From the NCBI GenBank assembly GCA_010027605.1, contig RGUW01000004.1, forward strand, positions 1 through 34,740: 34,740 nucleotides of DNA, written 5' to 3'. This stretch comes from Synechococcaceae bacterium WB9_2_112. GTDB taxonomy: Bacteria > Cyanobacteriota > Cyanobacteriia > PCC-6307 > Cyanobiaceae. This document shows positions 10,145 through 20,186 of this stretch, piece by piece; position 1 is the first letter of the stretch, and each line of letters opens with the position of its first letter. A program made the position numbers and the translations under genes. A model generated the notes under the pieces. That model was not told the origin of the DNA, did no database searches, and was given only the letters and a program-made list of their open reading frames with translations.

Positions 10145-11245
10145 ATGGCCAATCTGCTGATCACCGGAGGCGCCGGCTACATCGGCAGTCACACCTGCCT
10201 GGCATTGCTGCAGATGGGTCACAGCCTGGTGGTCATTGACGATTTCTCCAACGGCTCCGTCGATGCCATCCGCGCCGTCGCGCGCCTGGCGGGCCTGCAG
10301 CAGCGCAGCCGGAGCGCCAGCGGCCAGGCCCGCCACCACCAGTGGCACTGGCAGCAGGGCGGACAGCACCTCACCCTGCTCGAGGGAGACATCCGCCTGG
10401 CCGCAGACCTGCAGCTGGCCTTTGAGGATCAGGCCATCGATGCGGTGCTGCATTTTGCCGGGCTCAAGGCCGTGGCCGAATCGGTGGCCAAACCGCTCGA
10501 CTACTGGAACGTGAATGTGGCGGGCAGCCGGCAGGTGCTCGAGGTGATGGCCGACAACCATTGCCGCACCTTTGTGTTCAGCAGCAGCGCCACCGTCTAT
10601 GGCATGGCCGAACGGGTGCCGATCGCCGAGACCTCGCCGGTGCAGCCGATCAATCCCTACGGCCAGACCAAGGCGGCCGTCGAGCAGATGCTGCGGGACC
10701 TGGCGGCCAGCAGCGGCCCGGCCGAGCCAGGCTGGCGCATCGCCTGCCTGCGGTACTTCAACCCGGTTGGCGCCCACGAAAGCGGCGCCATCGGCGAAGA
10801 CCCCGACGGCGTGCCCAGCAACCTGCTGCCCCTGATCTGCCAGGTGGCCAGTGGCCAGCGCCCTGCCCTGCAGGTCTACGGGAGTGACTGGGCCACGCCC
10901 GACGGCACCGGCGTGCGCGACTACATCCACGTGATGGACCTGGCCGAAGGCCATGGCGCGGCCGTCGAGACCCTTCTGGCCGAACCCCCCCAGCTGCTCA
11001 CCCTCAACCTTGGCAGCGGCCGGGGCCACTCCGTGCTGCAGATGGTGCAGGCCTTTGAACACACCAACGGCACCAGCGTTCCCTACGAGCTCTGCAGCCG
11101 CCGTGCCGGCGACTCGGCCGTCTCGGTGGCCGATCCGAGTGTGGCCCGCAGCCGTCTGGGCTGGCAGACCAGCCGCGATCTCGCGACCATCTGCCGTGAT
11201 GCCTGGCGCTGGCATCAGCAGAACCCGAGCGGCTACGCCCAATAG
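10145..11245 (+). CDS. galE: UDP-glucose 4-epimerase (copy 1)
   Basis: MANLLITGGAGYIGSHTCLALLQMGHSLVVIDDFSNG, SSSATVYG, PYGQTKAAVEQML, RYFNPVGAHESGAIGEDP. Confidence 0.92.
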   Translation: MANLLITGGAGYIGSHTCLALLQMGHSLVVIDDFSNGSVDAIRAVARLAGLQQRSRSASGQARHHQWHWQQGGQHLTLLEGDIRLAADLQLAFEDQAIDAVLHFAGLKAVAESVAKPLDYWNVNVAGSRQVLEVMADNHCRTFVFSSSATVYGMAERVPIAETSPVQPINPYGQTKAAVEQMLRDLAASSGPAEPGWRIACLRYFNPVGAHESGAIGEDPDGVPSNLLPLICQVASGQRPALQVYGSDWATPDGTGVRDYIHVMDLAEGHGAAVETLLAEPPQLLTLNLGSGRGHSVLQMVQAFEHTNGTSVPYELCSRRAGDSAVSVADPSVARSRLGWQTSRDLATICRDAWRWHQQNPSGYAQ

Positions 11246-11247
11246 TC

Positions 11248-12615
11248 ATGGCGCTGCGCACCCCCTGGTTCCAGGAACGCTCCAAACTGTTTGCGCTCTC
11301 GGTGCTTGACGCCTTCTGGGTGGGGGGCTTCTACAATCTGATCACGGCCCTGCGCCTGGGCCATGGGCCAGGCCTCGACCCGATCGCCCTGCTGCTGATC
11401 TGCACCTGGACCGGTCTGTCGTATCTGGGAGGGCGCTACTCCAGCCGGGTGGGACGGCGCGAAAACACCGTCGACATCGTCGGCCGCACCCTGCTGGTGG
11501 TGCTGTTGATGCTGGGGCTGGGGGTGGTGGTGTTCAGCTGGGGGTTCAAGAGCAGCGATCCCCGCACGTTCCGTGGCTTTCTGATTCCCCTGCTCAGCTG
11601 CGTAGGCGTGGCCTCAGCCCTGTGCCAGCTGCTGGCCCGCCAGCTGATCCAACGACGCCGCGAACCCTGGATCCTGGTGAGCAGCGACAGCGACCTGGCG
11701 GTGATCGCCAGAGAGCAGCAGGGCAGCAGAAGCAATCGCGCGATCACCACGCGGCTGGTGCCGCTGCAGCAGGTCCATTCGCTCAGCGAGGAGCTTGAGA
11801 CCGGCAACGACCTGCCCTGGGCGGGCCTGGCGGTGGGCGAACTGCACGGCGTCAGCGACACCCTGCTGCAGGACCTGGCCAACAGCCGCGCCGCCGGCCT
11901 GCGGGTCAGCACCCTGATCAGCTGGTGCGAGACCTTCCTGCACCGGGTCCCACCCGAGCTGATCTCACCGGAATGGCGGCTGCGGGCCGAGGGCTTCGAG
12001 CTGATTCCCGGCAGCCTCAGCTGGCGGGTCAAGCGTCTCGGCGATCTTGGCCTGGCCGGCCTGCTGCTGCTGGTGCTGGCGCCGGTGATGCTCCTCTGTG
12101 CCGTGCTGATCTGGCTGGAAGACCGGGGCCCGGTCTTCTACACCCAGCAGCGCAGTGGCATCAACGACACCACGATCCGCATCCTCAAGCTGCGCACCAT
12201 GAGCGTTGACGCCGAAACCGATCAGGCCCGCTGGGCCCAGCGCAACGATCCAAGGGTCACCCGCACGGGCCAATGGCTGCGCCGGCTGCGCCTCGATGAG
12301 CTCCCCCAGCTGTGGAATGTGATCCGAGGCGACATGAGCCTGATCGGACCGCGGCCCGAGCGCCCCGAAATCGACAGCCAGCTGGAGCAACAGATTCCCA
12401 ATTACAGGCTGCGCTACCTGGCCAGACCTGGCCTCAGCGGCTGGGCCCAGGTCTGCTTTCCCTATGGAGCGAGCGTGGCCGACAGCCGCATGAAGCTCAG
12501 CTACGACATCTATTACATCCGCAACGCCAATCTGCTGCTCGACCTGTTCATCCTGATCAAGACGATTCGTCTGGTGCTCCGAGCAGCCGGATCCGAACCC
12601 CGGGGCCGTCCATGA
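11248..12615 (+). CDS. Exopolysaccharide polyprenyl-phosphate sugar phosphotransferase (WbaP/CpsE-type initiating transferase)
   Basis: C-terminal bacterial sugar transferase domain: KRLGDLGLAG...GPVFYTQQRSGIN...LRTM...RRLRLDELPQLWNVIRGDMSLIGPRPERPE...PGLSGWAQV. Confidence 0.9.
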   Translation: MALRTPWFQERSKLFALSVLDAFWVGGFYNLITALRLGHGPGLDPIALLLICTWTGLSYLGGRYSSRVGRRENTVDIVGRTLLVVLLMLGLGVVVFSWGFKSSDPRTFRGFLIPLLSCVGVASALCQLLARQLIQRRREPWILVSSDSDLAVIAREQQGSRSNRAITTRLVPLQQVHSLSEELETGNDLPWAGLAVGELHGVSDTLLQDLANSRAAGLRVSTLISWCETFLHRVPPELISPEWRLRAEGFELIPGSLSWRVKRLGDLGLAGLLLLVLAPVMLLCAVLIWLEDRGPVFYTQQRSGINDTTIRILKLRTMSVDAETDQARWAQRNDPRVTRTGQWLRRLRLDELPQLWNVIRGDMSLIGPRPERPEIDSQLEQQIPNYRLRYLARPGLSGWAQVCFPYGASVADSRMKLSYDIYYIRNANLLLDLFILIKTIRLVLRAAGSEPRGRP

Positions 12616-14006
12616 AGCGCTGGCTGCCGTGGCTTGATCAACAGCGCCCGCCAAGCTGCAGTGTGGGGGGCTGGCGCTCCTTTCAGCTGGGCTTGGTGTT
12701 TCTGCCGACCAGCGCCCTGATCGCTGGACTCGCTCTGCTGGCGTCCCTGACGCTGTGGCGGCCGGCCTCCCAACCGCGGCTCCTGAGCCGCCCCCTGGCC
12801 CGCTGGCTGCTGGCACTGGGATTGTGGATGCTGGTGACAACCCTGGCCAGCCCGGTGCCCCTGGAGATGCGGCTCCGTCTGTTCAACTGGCTGCCGTTTT
12901 TCTGGCTCCTGCTGGCCGCCCCGCCCTACCTGGCCACGCCGGCAGCCCGGGATCGGTTCAGCCTGGTGGTGCTGGTGGCCACCGTGCCGGCCCTGCTGGT
13001 GGGTCTGGCGCAGGCTGTGATCGGCTTCAGCGGTCCGTGGCAGGCGCTCGGCAGCCTGCTGATCTGGGATCTGCCAGCACGCTTTGCGGCCCAGGGGGCT
13101 GGGGTCTTCCCCAACCCCAACTTCACGGCGGCCTGGTACGCCATGGCCGCACCCCTGGCGGCCGCTCGGGTTCTGACCCTGCCATCCACGACCGGTGCAA
13201 CCCAGCGCCATGCCTCCTGGACGCTGTTGCTGCTGCTGGCGGTGGCGTTGGTGCTCAGCGGCAGCCGCACGGCGCTGTCGGGAACGCTGCTGGCCCTGTT
13301 GCTGCTGTCGTGGCGGCACTTCTGGAAACCCCTGCTGCTGGCCCTGGCGTCGCTGGTCTCCCTGGTGGTCGCGTCGCTGCTGCTGCCGGGCCAGAGTCCT
13401 GCAGGGTTGCTGGCCCAACGGCTCAGCGGAGGCCTGGCGGCCAAGTTCATGCCGATGGTTCAGGGGGCAGGCAGCACGGCCGCCGAAGCCATCGCCTCGG
13501 GCCGCGATCCGTACCGCAGCGAACTGTTTGCCCAGGCGCTCCAGTTTGTGCAGCAGCACCCATGGCTGGGACTGGCCGAATCGCTGCTGAGAGGCCAACC
13601 CGTGCATCAGCCCGCCCTGCTGACCCACACCCACAACGTGATGTTCCAACTGGCGATCCAGCACGGGATCGTGGCCTCGCTGGCACTGCTGGCCGCTGTG
13701 GCAGCCCTGGTGATCCGCCCCTGGTGGAACGTCAGTCACCTGGGGCTCAGGGACCGGGGCCTGCTGGCTGCTGCCCTTGGCGCCATCTGGCTGCACAGCT
13801 TTGACATTCCCAGTTTTGACAGCCGCAACAACGTGCTCGGCTGGTTGCTGCTGGCGTGCTGCTACTGCCTGGCGAGGCCTACACCGACAGGGTCAGGCCA
13901 TGTCGCCTCAGAGCAGTTTCCTCCAAAAGCAATCGCTTCAGGCGAGATCACTGCAGAGGAGATCGCTGCAGCGAAGATCGCTACAACAGAGATCACCGGA
14001 GATTGA
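12612..14006 (+). CDS. O-antigen ligase/polymerase-like membrane protein
   Basis: Multi-TM protein with GVFPNPNFTAAWYAMAAPLAAA, SGSRTALSG and THTHNVMFQLAIQHGIVA motifs (Wzy_C-type). ATGA overlap with the upstream sugar transferase. Confidence 0.82.
   Translation: MKRWLPWLDQQRPPSCSVGGWRSFQLGLVFLPTSALIAGLALLASLTLWRPASQPRLLSRPLARWLLALGLWMLVTTLASPVPLEMRLRLFNWLPFFWLLLAAPPYLATPAARDRFSLVVLVATVPALLVGLAQAVIGFSGPWQALGSLLIWDLPARFAAQGAGVFPNPNFTAAWYAMAAPLAAARVLTLPSTTGATQRHASWTLLLLLAVALVLSGSRTALSGTLLALLLLSWRHFWKPLLLALASLVSLVVASLLLPGQSPAGLLAQRLSGGLAAKFMPMVQGAGSTAAEAIASGRDPYRSELFAQALQFVQQHPWLGLAESLLRGQPVHQPALLTHTHNVMFQLAIQHGIVASLALLAAVAALVIRPWWNVSHLGLRDRGLLAAALGAIWLHSFDIPSFDSRNNVLGWLLLACCYCLARPTPTGSGHVASEQFPPKAIASGEITAEEIAAAKIATTEITGD
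13930..14004 (+). repeat. Imperfect 15-bp tandem repeat (5 units) at the 3' end of the ligase-like gene
   Basis: CAATCGCTTCAGGCG/AGATCACTGCAGAGG/AGATCGCTGCAGCGA/AGATCGCTACAACAG/AGATCACCGGAGATT, contiguous 15-nt units. Confidence 0.85.
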
Positions 14007-14022
14007 ATCTCATCAGATCGCT

Positions 14023-15462
14023 TCAGAATTGAGCAATGACCCGTTGCAGGGAGCGCATCATTTCCGCCTCGATAATTCCTGTCTTACGCCGATAGCGGCT
14101 CAGACGCTGCTGGACAATCAATTCAGCCATGTCGGGATCACACTCGCCCCGCAGCTTGACGGCCCCCAGCGATTGAACCCACTCAGCCGGACGATCGATG
14201 GAGATCAATGTCATGTAACGCGAGAAATCACGATAATCAAAAAGCTCCTGATAAGCCTCACAGGTGCTTGCCATCACTGGCAAACCCAGACAGGCCGCAT
14301 CAAGAACAGGAATTCCAAAGCCCTCTAAATGAGAAGGACTTGCCAGCATGCCAGCATAAAGAAACAAGGCCGCTTTCTTCACTTCGTCAACGTAGCCAAC
14401 AAGCCTGACACCAGCAGTCTGTCGGCTAAGCTCTTCAATGCTTTGAGAGTAGGCGAGCTGCTGCTTTTTGCCGACGATACAAAGCTGATAACCCTCAGAT
14501 GCCAGACCCGACTCACCAAATACCCGAATCAGGAATTCGACATTTTTTCGAGGCTCAATGAAAGAGTTGAACAGAATATACTTAAACGGCTTCAATCCCT
14601 CCTCTCCTACGCGCCCCAACAACTCAGTCCGCGAAACATCACCATCAAGCATGGCGAGCGAGGGCCTTTGAAAGAGCACACAGTCAGGCACTCTTTCCAA
14701 ACGACCATTAACCAGTCGCCTGGAGCCAAAATATTCATAAAACAACCGCGACGTCGCACATGAGACAAAGATTCTTTGCGCACTGGAGGACGCGAGGAGT
14801 GTTCGCAGAAATAGATATCGATTGCCGCTACCATAATATTGAAGAGGAATCAAATCATGCACAGTTTGAACAAGCTTGGTTCGCCCAGAGGCCGGCCTGA
14901 TAAACAGCGGGCAAGCCGTGACCAAGAAGTCAAAGCCTTCACAATCAACCCTGAAGGGCTTCGCAACTGGAACCAGGGCAGCAATCTGACTGGCGCGGTA
15001 AAGATTGGGAGCGCAGACAAAACCTGAAACCCGCCGTAGAAAAAACAGACGGTCACTATCCAACCGACCCGGATCACGCAAGTCCTTGAGCTTCAGATAG
15101 CGCATGTCAGCCCGCCTGTAAATGCGTGAGCCGACCAGGTAAGGCACGGAGATCAGAACGCGTTGCACAATCTCAAACAACTTCCTGGCCAGTCCCAACA
15201 GGGCCAGCCGCCCACCAAGCCGAGAAGAAGAAGAAGAAGAAGAAGAGGGATCAAAGAGATCCACCAATCTGTCGATCTCTGCAGATCGATGATCACCATC
15301 AAGATTGGACGGAACTCTGGGTTGCTTTGGCAACGCGAACTGCGTCAGAAGCCAGATCTCGGCCCCAGCCTCTGCAAGACAATGAATCAATCCTTTGGAG
15401 TAAACCGCGATCCCGCGGTGCTCCACCTGCTCTAGATCATACGCAGTGATCAGAATGCGCAT
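14023..15462 (-). CDS. Family 4-type glycosyltransferase
   Basis: QTVHDLIPLQYYG, FNSFIEPRKNVEFLIRVF, SPSHLEGFGIPVLDAACLGLPVMAS are GT4 motifs. Confidence 0.87.
   Translation of the reverse strand: MRILITAYDLEQVEHRGIAVYSKGLIHCLAEAGAEIWLLTQFALPKQPRVPSNLDGDHRSAEIDRLVDLFDPSSSSSSSSRLGGRLALLGLARKLFEIVQRVLISVPYLVGSRIYRRADMRYLKLKDLRDPGRLDSDRLFFLRRVSGFVCAPNLYRASQIAALVPVAKPFRVDCEGFDFLVTACPLFIRPASGRTKLVQTVHDLIPLQYYGSGNRYLFLRTLLASSSAQRIFVSCATSRLFYEYFGSRRLVNGRLERVPDCVLFQRPSLAMLDGDVSRTELLGRVGEEGLKPFKYILFNSFIEPRKNVEFLIRVFGESGLASEGYQLCIVGKKQQLAYSQSIEELSRQTAGVRLVGYVDEVKKAALFLYAGMLASPSHLEGFGIPVLDAACLGLPVMASTCEAYQELFDYRDFSRYMTLISIDRPAEWVQSLGAVKLRGECDPDMAELIVQQRLSRYRRKTGIIEAEMMRSLQRVIAQF
15222..15248. repeat. 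Trinucleotide microsatellite GAG(AAG)7AGG, encoding Ser8 on the minus strand
   Basis: Read directly: gagaagaagaagaagaagaagaagagg; the glycosyltransferase translation has DPSSSSSSSSRLGG. Confidence 0.92.
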
Positions 15463-15537
15463 CAGGCCCTATAACCTTCAACCAAGTCAAAAATCTCGCT
15501 CAGCGCTTGCATTCAAGCCGGACCTTTGATCGACGGA

Positions 15538-16785
15538 TCATTGAAGCATCCTGACCAGGTTGTCGAGAGCACCAAGGGGAAGGACTTGATCCTCGGCATG
15601 CGGGGTCAGCAGAGATCGCAAGCGCAGCTGAGCGCTGGCAACCTCGTCATCCCCGATCACCGCAACCCAGGGAGCGCCGCTGCGCTCTGCGCGCTTGAAC
15701 TGCTTGCCGAACGCACTGCCACTGGCGTCGCGCTCCACGGCCAGTCCCAGCCGCCGCAGGCCCACCGCCAGGGCCAGGGCGGCCCGCTCGGCCGCCTCAC
15801 CCCGGCTCACCACATAGAGATCGGGAACGGCCGCTGCCAGTGCGCGTGCACCGGATGCCAGACGCTGCTCCAACAGCAGCACCAACCGCTCCATGCCCAG
15901 GGCCCAACCGATCGCCGGCGTCGACGGCCCGCCCAGCTGCTCGACCAGGCCGTCATAACGACCGCCGCCACAGACCGTGGCCTGGGCCCCCAGCTGGCTG
16001 CTGGTGATCTCGAAGGCGGTGTGGCTGTAGTAGTCGAGGCCTCGTACCAATCTGGGGTTGAGCACAACGGGGATGTCGAGCGCGCTCAGCGCCTCCTGCA
16101 CCTGGTCAAAGCGGGCCCGGCTCCCGGGGCTCAGGGCATCGGCCAGAGTCGGGGCGCCGGCCAGCAGAGCCTGGGTGTCGGGGTGCTTCGAATCGAGCAC
16201 CCGCAACGGGTTGGTGTGGATGCGCGCCTGGGAGTCGGCATCCAGCTGGGCGCGATGGGCCTCGAGCCAGGTCACCAGCTGATCGCGGTAGCCGGCCCGG
16301 TCTGCGGGGCTGCCCAGGCTGTTGATCTCGAGGGCCAGAGCACCGACGCCAAGATCGGCCAGCAGATCCCAGGCCAGGGCAATCACTTCGGCATCGCTGG
16401 TCGCATCGGCCACCCCCAGCCACTCGACACCGATCTGATGGAACTGCCGCTGACGACCAGCCTGGGGACGCTCGTAACGAAACATCGGGCCGCCATACCA
16501 GAGGCGCTGGGCCCCCTGGCTCAACAGGCCGTGCTCGATCGCGGCGCGCACCACCGACGCCGTGCCCTCGGGGCGCAGGGTGCAGCTGCGCTTTTTTTTA
16601 TCTAATATCTCTTTCACAAGTTCCCTGGAGTCGATTTTTTCACTCACACGGCTGATTAACTCTTGCGACAAATTACCGAGAAACTCACGTCGAGTTTTAT
16701 TTGCGGATTCGAGAATGCCTCCCAGAAGCTCTTTCGGCAGCTTGAACTCGCTGACCATGCCTCGAAGGCTCTGAAGCTTGCTCAC
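15538..16785 (-). CDS. hisS: Histidyl-tRNA synthetase with the N-terminal catalytic segment replaced (possible pseudogene or chimera)
   Basis: Motif 2 ([19 protein letters not shown]), [28 protein letters not shown] and [14 protein letters not shown] are HisRS. After [10 protein letters not shown] the expected motif 1 region is absent and 54 foreign residues occupy its place. GTG start at 16785. Confidence 0.85.
   Translation of the reverse strand: MSKLQSLRGMVSEFKLPKELLGGILESANKTRREFLGNLSQELISRVSEKIDSRELVKEILDKKKRSCTLRPEGTASVVRAAIEHGLLSQGAQRLWYGGPMFRYERPQAGRQRQFHQIGVEWLGVADATSDAEVIALAWDLLADLGVGALALEINSLGSPADRAGYRDQLVTWLEAHRAQLDADSQARIHTNPLRVLDSKHPDTQALLAGAPTLADALSPGSRARFDQVQEALSALDIPVVLNPRLVRGLDYYSHTAFEITSSQLGAQATVCGGGRYDGLVEQLGGPSTPAIGWALGMERLVLLLEQRLASGARALAAAVPDLYVVSRGEAAERAALALAVGLRRLGLAVERDASGSAFGKQFKRAERSGAPWVAVIGDDEVASAQLRLRSLLTPHAEDQVLPLGALDNLVRMLQ
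16591..16752 (-). other. AT-rich, in-frame foreign segment inside hisS
   Basis: Encodes [54 protein letters not shown]. Hand count gives 68/160 G+C (about 42%) for 16591-16750, against visibly GC-rich flanks; poly-T(8) sits at one junction. Confidence 0.8.
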
Positions 16786-16789
16786 CTGC

Positions 16790-18205
16790 TCAGCCCTCGC
16801 CGACGCGCCACACCTTCAAGCCTGCAGCCCTCGCCCCGGCGGCATCGCAGATCGCCCGGGCATCAAACAACCAGGCCGGTTGACGCATCAGTGCAGCCAG
16901 AGCTGGCCAGTCGAGGGCGGCAAACTGCTGCCATTCGGTGAGCACCAGCACCGCATCGGCCCCGCGCACCGCTGCATCGGGCGATGGGGCCACCTGCCAC
17001 ACCCCCTCGCCGCTGAGCCCATGGCCGGACTGGGCCTCCTGGGGGTGCTGGCCCAGATCAAGCGCCATCTGTGCAGCGCTGACCTTGGGATCGAAAATGG
17101 CCAGTTGTGCCCCTTCCTCAAGCAGATCCGCGCAGATGCGGATCGCCGGAGTCTCGCGGGTGTCATTGGTATCGGCCTTGAAGGCAAACCCCAGCACGGC
17201 GATGCGCTTGCCTGTGACGGTGCCGAACAGGTTCTGCACCACCTTGGTGCTGATGCGGTGCTGCTGCCAGGAGTTGAGGCTGACCACCGACTCCCAGTAG
17301 CCCGCCACCTCATCAAGGCCGTAATGGCGACACAGATAGACCAGATTCAGGATGTCCTTCTGAAAGCAGCTGCCACCGAAACCAGGTCCGGCCTTGAGAA
17401 ACTTGGGGCCGATGCGGCTGTCGGCACCGATCGCCCGCGCCACCTCGCGCACGTCGGCACCGGTGGCTTCGCACAAGGCGGCAATGCTGTTGATCGAACT
17501 GATGCGCTGGGCCAGAAAGGAGTTGGCCGTGAGTTTGGAGAGCTCGCTGCTCCAGACGTTGGTGCGCAGGATCCGCTCGGCGGGCACCCACTGCTGATAG
17601 ATCGACGCCAGCGCTTCGATCGCGGCTGGGTCTTCACCCCCGATCAGCACCCGATCGGGGGCCTCGAGATCGCTGATCGCCGTGCCCTCGGCCAGAAACT
17701 CAGGGTTGGAGAGCACCTCAAAACTCTTGCGTCCGGTTGGGGTTTCCCCCTCAGCGGCGCCCAGGATCGTCTTGATCACCGCGGCGGTGCGCACCGGCAG
17801 GGTGCTCTTCTCGACCACGATCGTGTGGCCCTGGGCCGCTGCCGCCACCTGGCGCGCCGAGGCCTCGATCCAGCGCAGGTCGCTGGCCTGGCCGGCGCCG
17901 ATGCCCTTGGTCTTGGTGGGGGTATTGACCGACAGAAAGACCATGTCGGCCTGGGCGATGGCAGCGTCGACCTCGGTCGAGAAATGCAGGTTGCGCCCCC
18001 GGCAACGGCCCACCACCGCATCGAGGCCGGGTTCATACACCGGCAGCCGGCTCAGATCGGGATCGTTCCAGGCGGCGATGCGGGCCGCATTGAGGTCGAC
18101 GACGGTCACCTGAATGTGGGGGCAACGATCGGCGATGACCGCCATCGTCGGACCGCCCACGTACCCGGCGCCGATGCAGCAGATCGACTGAATCGCGTTG
18201 CTCAT
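16790..18205 (-). CDS. UDP-glucose 6-dehydrogenase (eukaryote-like UGDH type)
   Basis: [91 protein letters not shown]. Confidence 0.94.
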   Translation of the reverse strand: MSNAIQSICCIGAGYVGGPTMAVIADRCPHIQVTVVDLNAARIAAWNDPDLSRLPVYEPGLDAVVGRCRGRNLHFSTEVDAAIAQADMVFLSVNTPTKTKGIGAGQASDLRWIEASARQVAAAAQGHTIVVEKSTLPVRTAAVIKTILGAAEGETPTGRKSFEVLSNPEFLAEGTAISDLEAPDRVLIGGEDPAAIEALASIYQQWVPAERILRTNVWSSELSKLTANSFLAQRISSINSIAALCEATGADVREVARAIGADSRIGPKFLKAGPGFGGSCFQKDILNLVYLCRHYGLDEVAGYWESVVSLNSWQQHRISTKVVQNLFGTVTGKRIAVLGFAFKADTNDTRETPAIRICADLLEEGAQLAIFDPKVSAAQMALDLGQHPQEAQSGHGLSGEGVWQVAPSPDAAVRGADAVLVLTEWQQFAALDWPALAALMRQPAWLFDARAICDAAGARAAGLKVWRVGEG

Positions 18206-19140
18206 GCCTGCAGGACCTCACGGAAGTGGGCAATGGTGGGCTCCAGACCCTGCTCCAGAGGGACCGTGGGCTCCCACCCCAGCTCGCGCTGCGCCAGATC
18301 GATCACGGGCTGGCGCTGCATCGGATCGTCCTGGGGCAGCGGCTTCTCAATCAGGGCCAGGCCGGGATTGATGCGATCGCGCACCAGTTCGGCCAGCTGG
18401 CGGATCGTGAACTCGCCGGGATTGCCCAGGTTGATCGGACCCGTGTGACCGCCGTTCATCAGGCGGATCAACCCCTCCACCAGGTCATCCACGTAGCAGA
18501 AGCTGCGGGTCTGACGGCCATCGCCATAGAGGGTCAGGGACTCACCGCGCAGGGCCTGCACAATGAAGTTGCTGACCACGCGGCCATCGTTGGGCAGCAT
18601 GCGCGGGCCGTAGGTGTTGAAGATCCGCGCCACGCGGATCGCCACACCGTGCATGCGGTGGTAGTCGAAACACAGGGTCTCGGCGATGCGCTTCCCCTCG
18701 TCGTAGCAACTGCGGATGCCGGTGGTGTTGACGCAGCCCCGGTAGCTCTCGGGCTGGGGGTGCACCTCGGGATCGCCATACACCTCGCTGGTGCTGGCCA
18801 GCAGCAACCGCGCCCCCACCCGCTTGGCCAGGCCCAGCATGTTGGCCGTGCCAAGAAAGCTGGTCTTGGCGGTCTTGATCGGGTTGAACTGGTAGTGCAC
18901 CGGGGAGGCTGGGCAGGCAAGGTGCCAGATCCGATCCACCTCGAGGCGGATCGGTTCGGTCACGTCGTGCCGGATCAGCTCAAACCGCGGATGGCCGATC
19001 CAGCGAGCCACGTTGGCCTTGCGACCGGTGAAATAGTTGTCGAGGCAGATCACCTCGTCGCCGGCCTGCATCAGCCGATCGACCAGATGGGAGCCCACGA
19101 AACCGGCACCGCCGGTCACCAGATGGCGCAACAAGCTCAT
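18202..19140 (-). CDS. UDP-glucuronate decarboxylase (UDP-xylose synthase-like SDR)
   Basis: [70 protein letters not shown]. Confidence 0.92.
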   Translation of the reverse strand: MSLLRHLVTGGAGFVGSHLVDRLMQAGDEVICLDNYFTGRKANVARWIGHPRFELIRHDVTEPIRLEVDRIWHLACPASPVHYQFNPIKTAKTSFLGTANMLGLAKRVGARLLLASTSEVYGDPEVHPQPESYRGCVNTTGIRSCYDEGKRIAETLCFDYHRMHGVAIRVARIFNTYGPRMLPNDGRVVSNFIVQALRGESLTLYGDGRQTRSFCYVDDLVEGLIRLMNGGHTGPINLGNPGEFTIRQLAELVRDRINPGLALIEKPLPQDDPMQRQPVIDLAQRELGWEPTVPLEQGLEPTIAHFREVLQA

Positions 19141-20186
19141 AGACGCACAGCTTCGCGGTTGGCAGCCAGCCGGGCAGCGAAGTCGCCGTAGGTGCTGGCC
19201 AGCCCATCCTGCAGGGTGATGCGGGCACGCCAACCCAGAGCAGCCAGGCGGCTCACATCCAGCAACTTGCGTGGGGTGCCATCGGGCTTGCTGGCATCCC
19301 AGGAGATGGCGCCCTCAAAACCAACGACCGACGCCACGGTCTCGGCGGCCTCGCGGATGGTCACATCCACCCCGGTGCCCACATTGAGGTGGTTGAGAGG
19401 CCCCAGATCCTCGCCGGCCGGGCCCTGGCCGCGGGGTGCATCGGGAGCCGCAGGATCCCAGTGCTCGAGGGCAAACACCGCCGCCTCGCCGAGATCGTCG
19501 ACATGCAGAAACTCGCGCATCGGTGTGCCGGTGCCCCAGCACACCACACCGGAGGCGTTGGCTTCCCGGGCCTCGTGAAAGCGGCGAAGCAAGGCCGGCA
19601 GCACGTGGCTGCCGGTGGGGTGGTAATTGTCGCCCGGCCCATAGAGATTGGTGGGCATCAGGCTGATGGCGTCGAAGCCATGCTGCTGGCGCAGGGCCTC
19701 ACACAGCTTGAGCCCGGCGATCTTGGCCACTGCGTACCACTGATTGGTGGGCTCGAGCGCCCCGGTGAGCAACGCCTCTTCGACGATCGGTTGGGCGGCC
19801 AGCTTGGGGTAGATGCAGCTGCTGCCCAGAAACAGCAGCCGCCGCACACCACTGCGCCAGGCCGCTTCGATCACGTTGTTCTGGATCCTGAGGTTCTCCA
19901 GCAGAAAGTCGGCCGGGTAGGTGGCATTGGCGTGGATGCCGCCCACCTTCGCCGCCGCCAGCACCACCACCGTGGGCTGCTGCGCGGCAAACCAGCGTTC
20001 GACCGCCAGTGGATCCAGCAGGTCAAGCTGATCGCGACCGGCCGTCAGCAAGGCCCCACCGCGCTCAGGGTTGCCATAGCCAGCCTTGAGCAGAGCCCGG
20101 CAGATCGCACTGCCGGCCATGCCCCGATGCCCGGCCACGGCGATTCGGTCGGCTGGGCTGATCAAGGTCCCCATCACCGCACTCAT
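19137..20186 (-). CDS. GDP-L-fucose synthase
   Basis: [76 protein letters not shown]. Confidence 0.94.
   Translation of the reverse strand: MSAVMGTLISPADRIAVAGHRGMAGSAICRALLKAGYGNPERGGALLTAGRDQLDLLDPLAVERWFAAQQPTVVVLAAAKVGGIHANATYPADFLLENLRIQNNVIEAAWRSGVRRLLFLGSSCIYPKLAAQPIVEEALLTGALEPTNQWYAVAKIAGLKLCEALRQQHGFDAISLMPTNLYGPGDNYHPTGSHVLPALLRRFHEAREANASGVVCWGTGTPMREFLHVDDLGEAAVFALEHWDPAAPDAPRGQGPAGEDLGPLNHLNVGTGVDVTIREAAETVASVVGFEGAISWDASKPDGTPRKLLDVSRLAALGWRARITLQDGLASTYGDFAARLAANREAVRL

Noticed and set aside
12513-13796. 427-aa minus-strand ORF antisense to the ligase-like gene
   Set aside because: Gln/Arg/His-rich shadow ORF produced by Leu/Ala-rich codons of a membrane protein.
16591-16752. 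Intein or group I/II intron inside hisS
   Set aside because: Too short, no intein splice residues or intron-like features, and native sequence is replaced rather than interrupted.
16778-18448. 556-aa plus-strand ORF antisense to ugd
   Set aside because: Shadow ORF; the opposite strand carries all canonical UGDH motifs.
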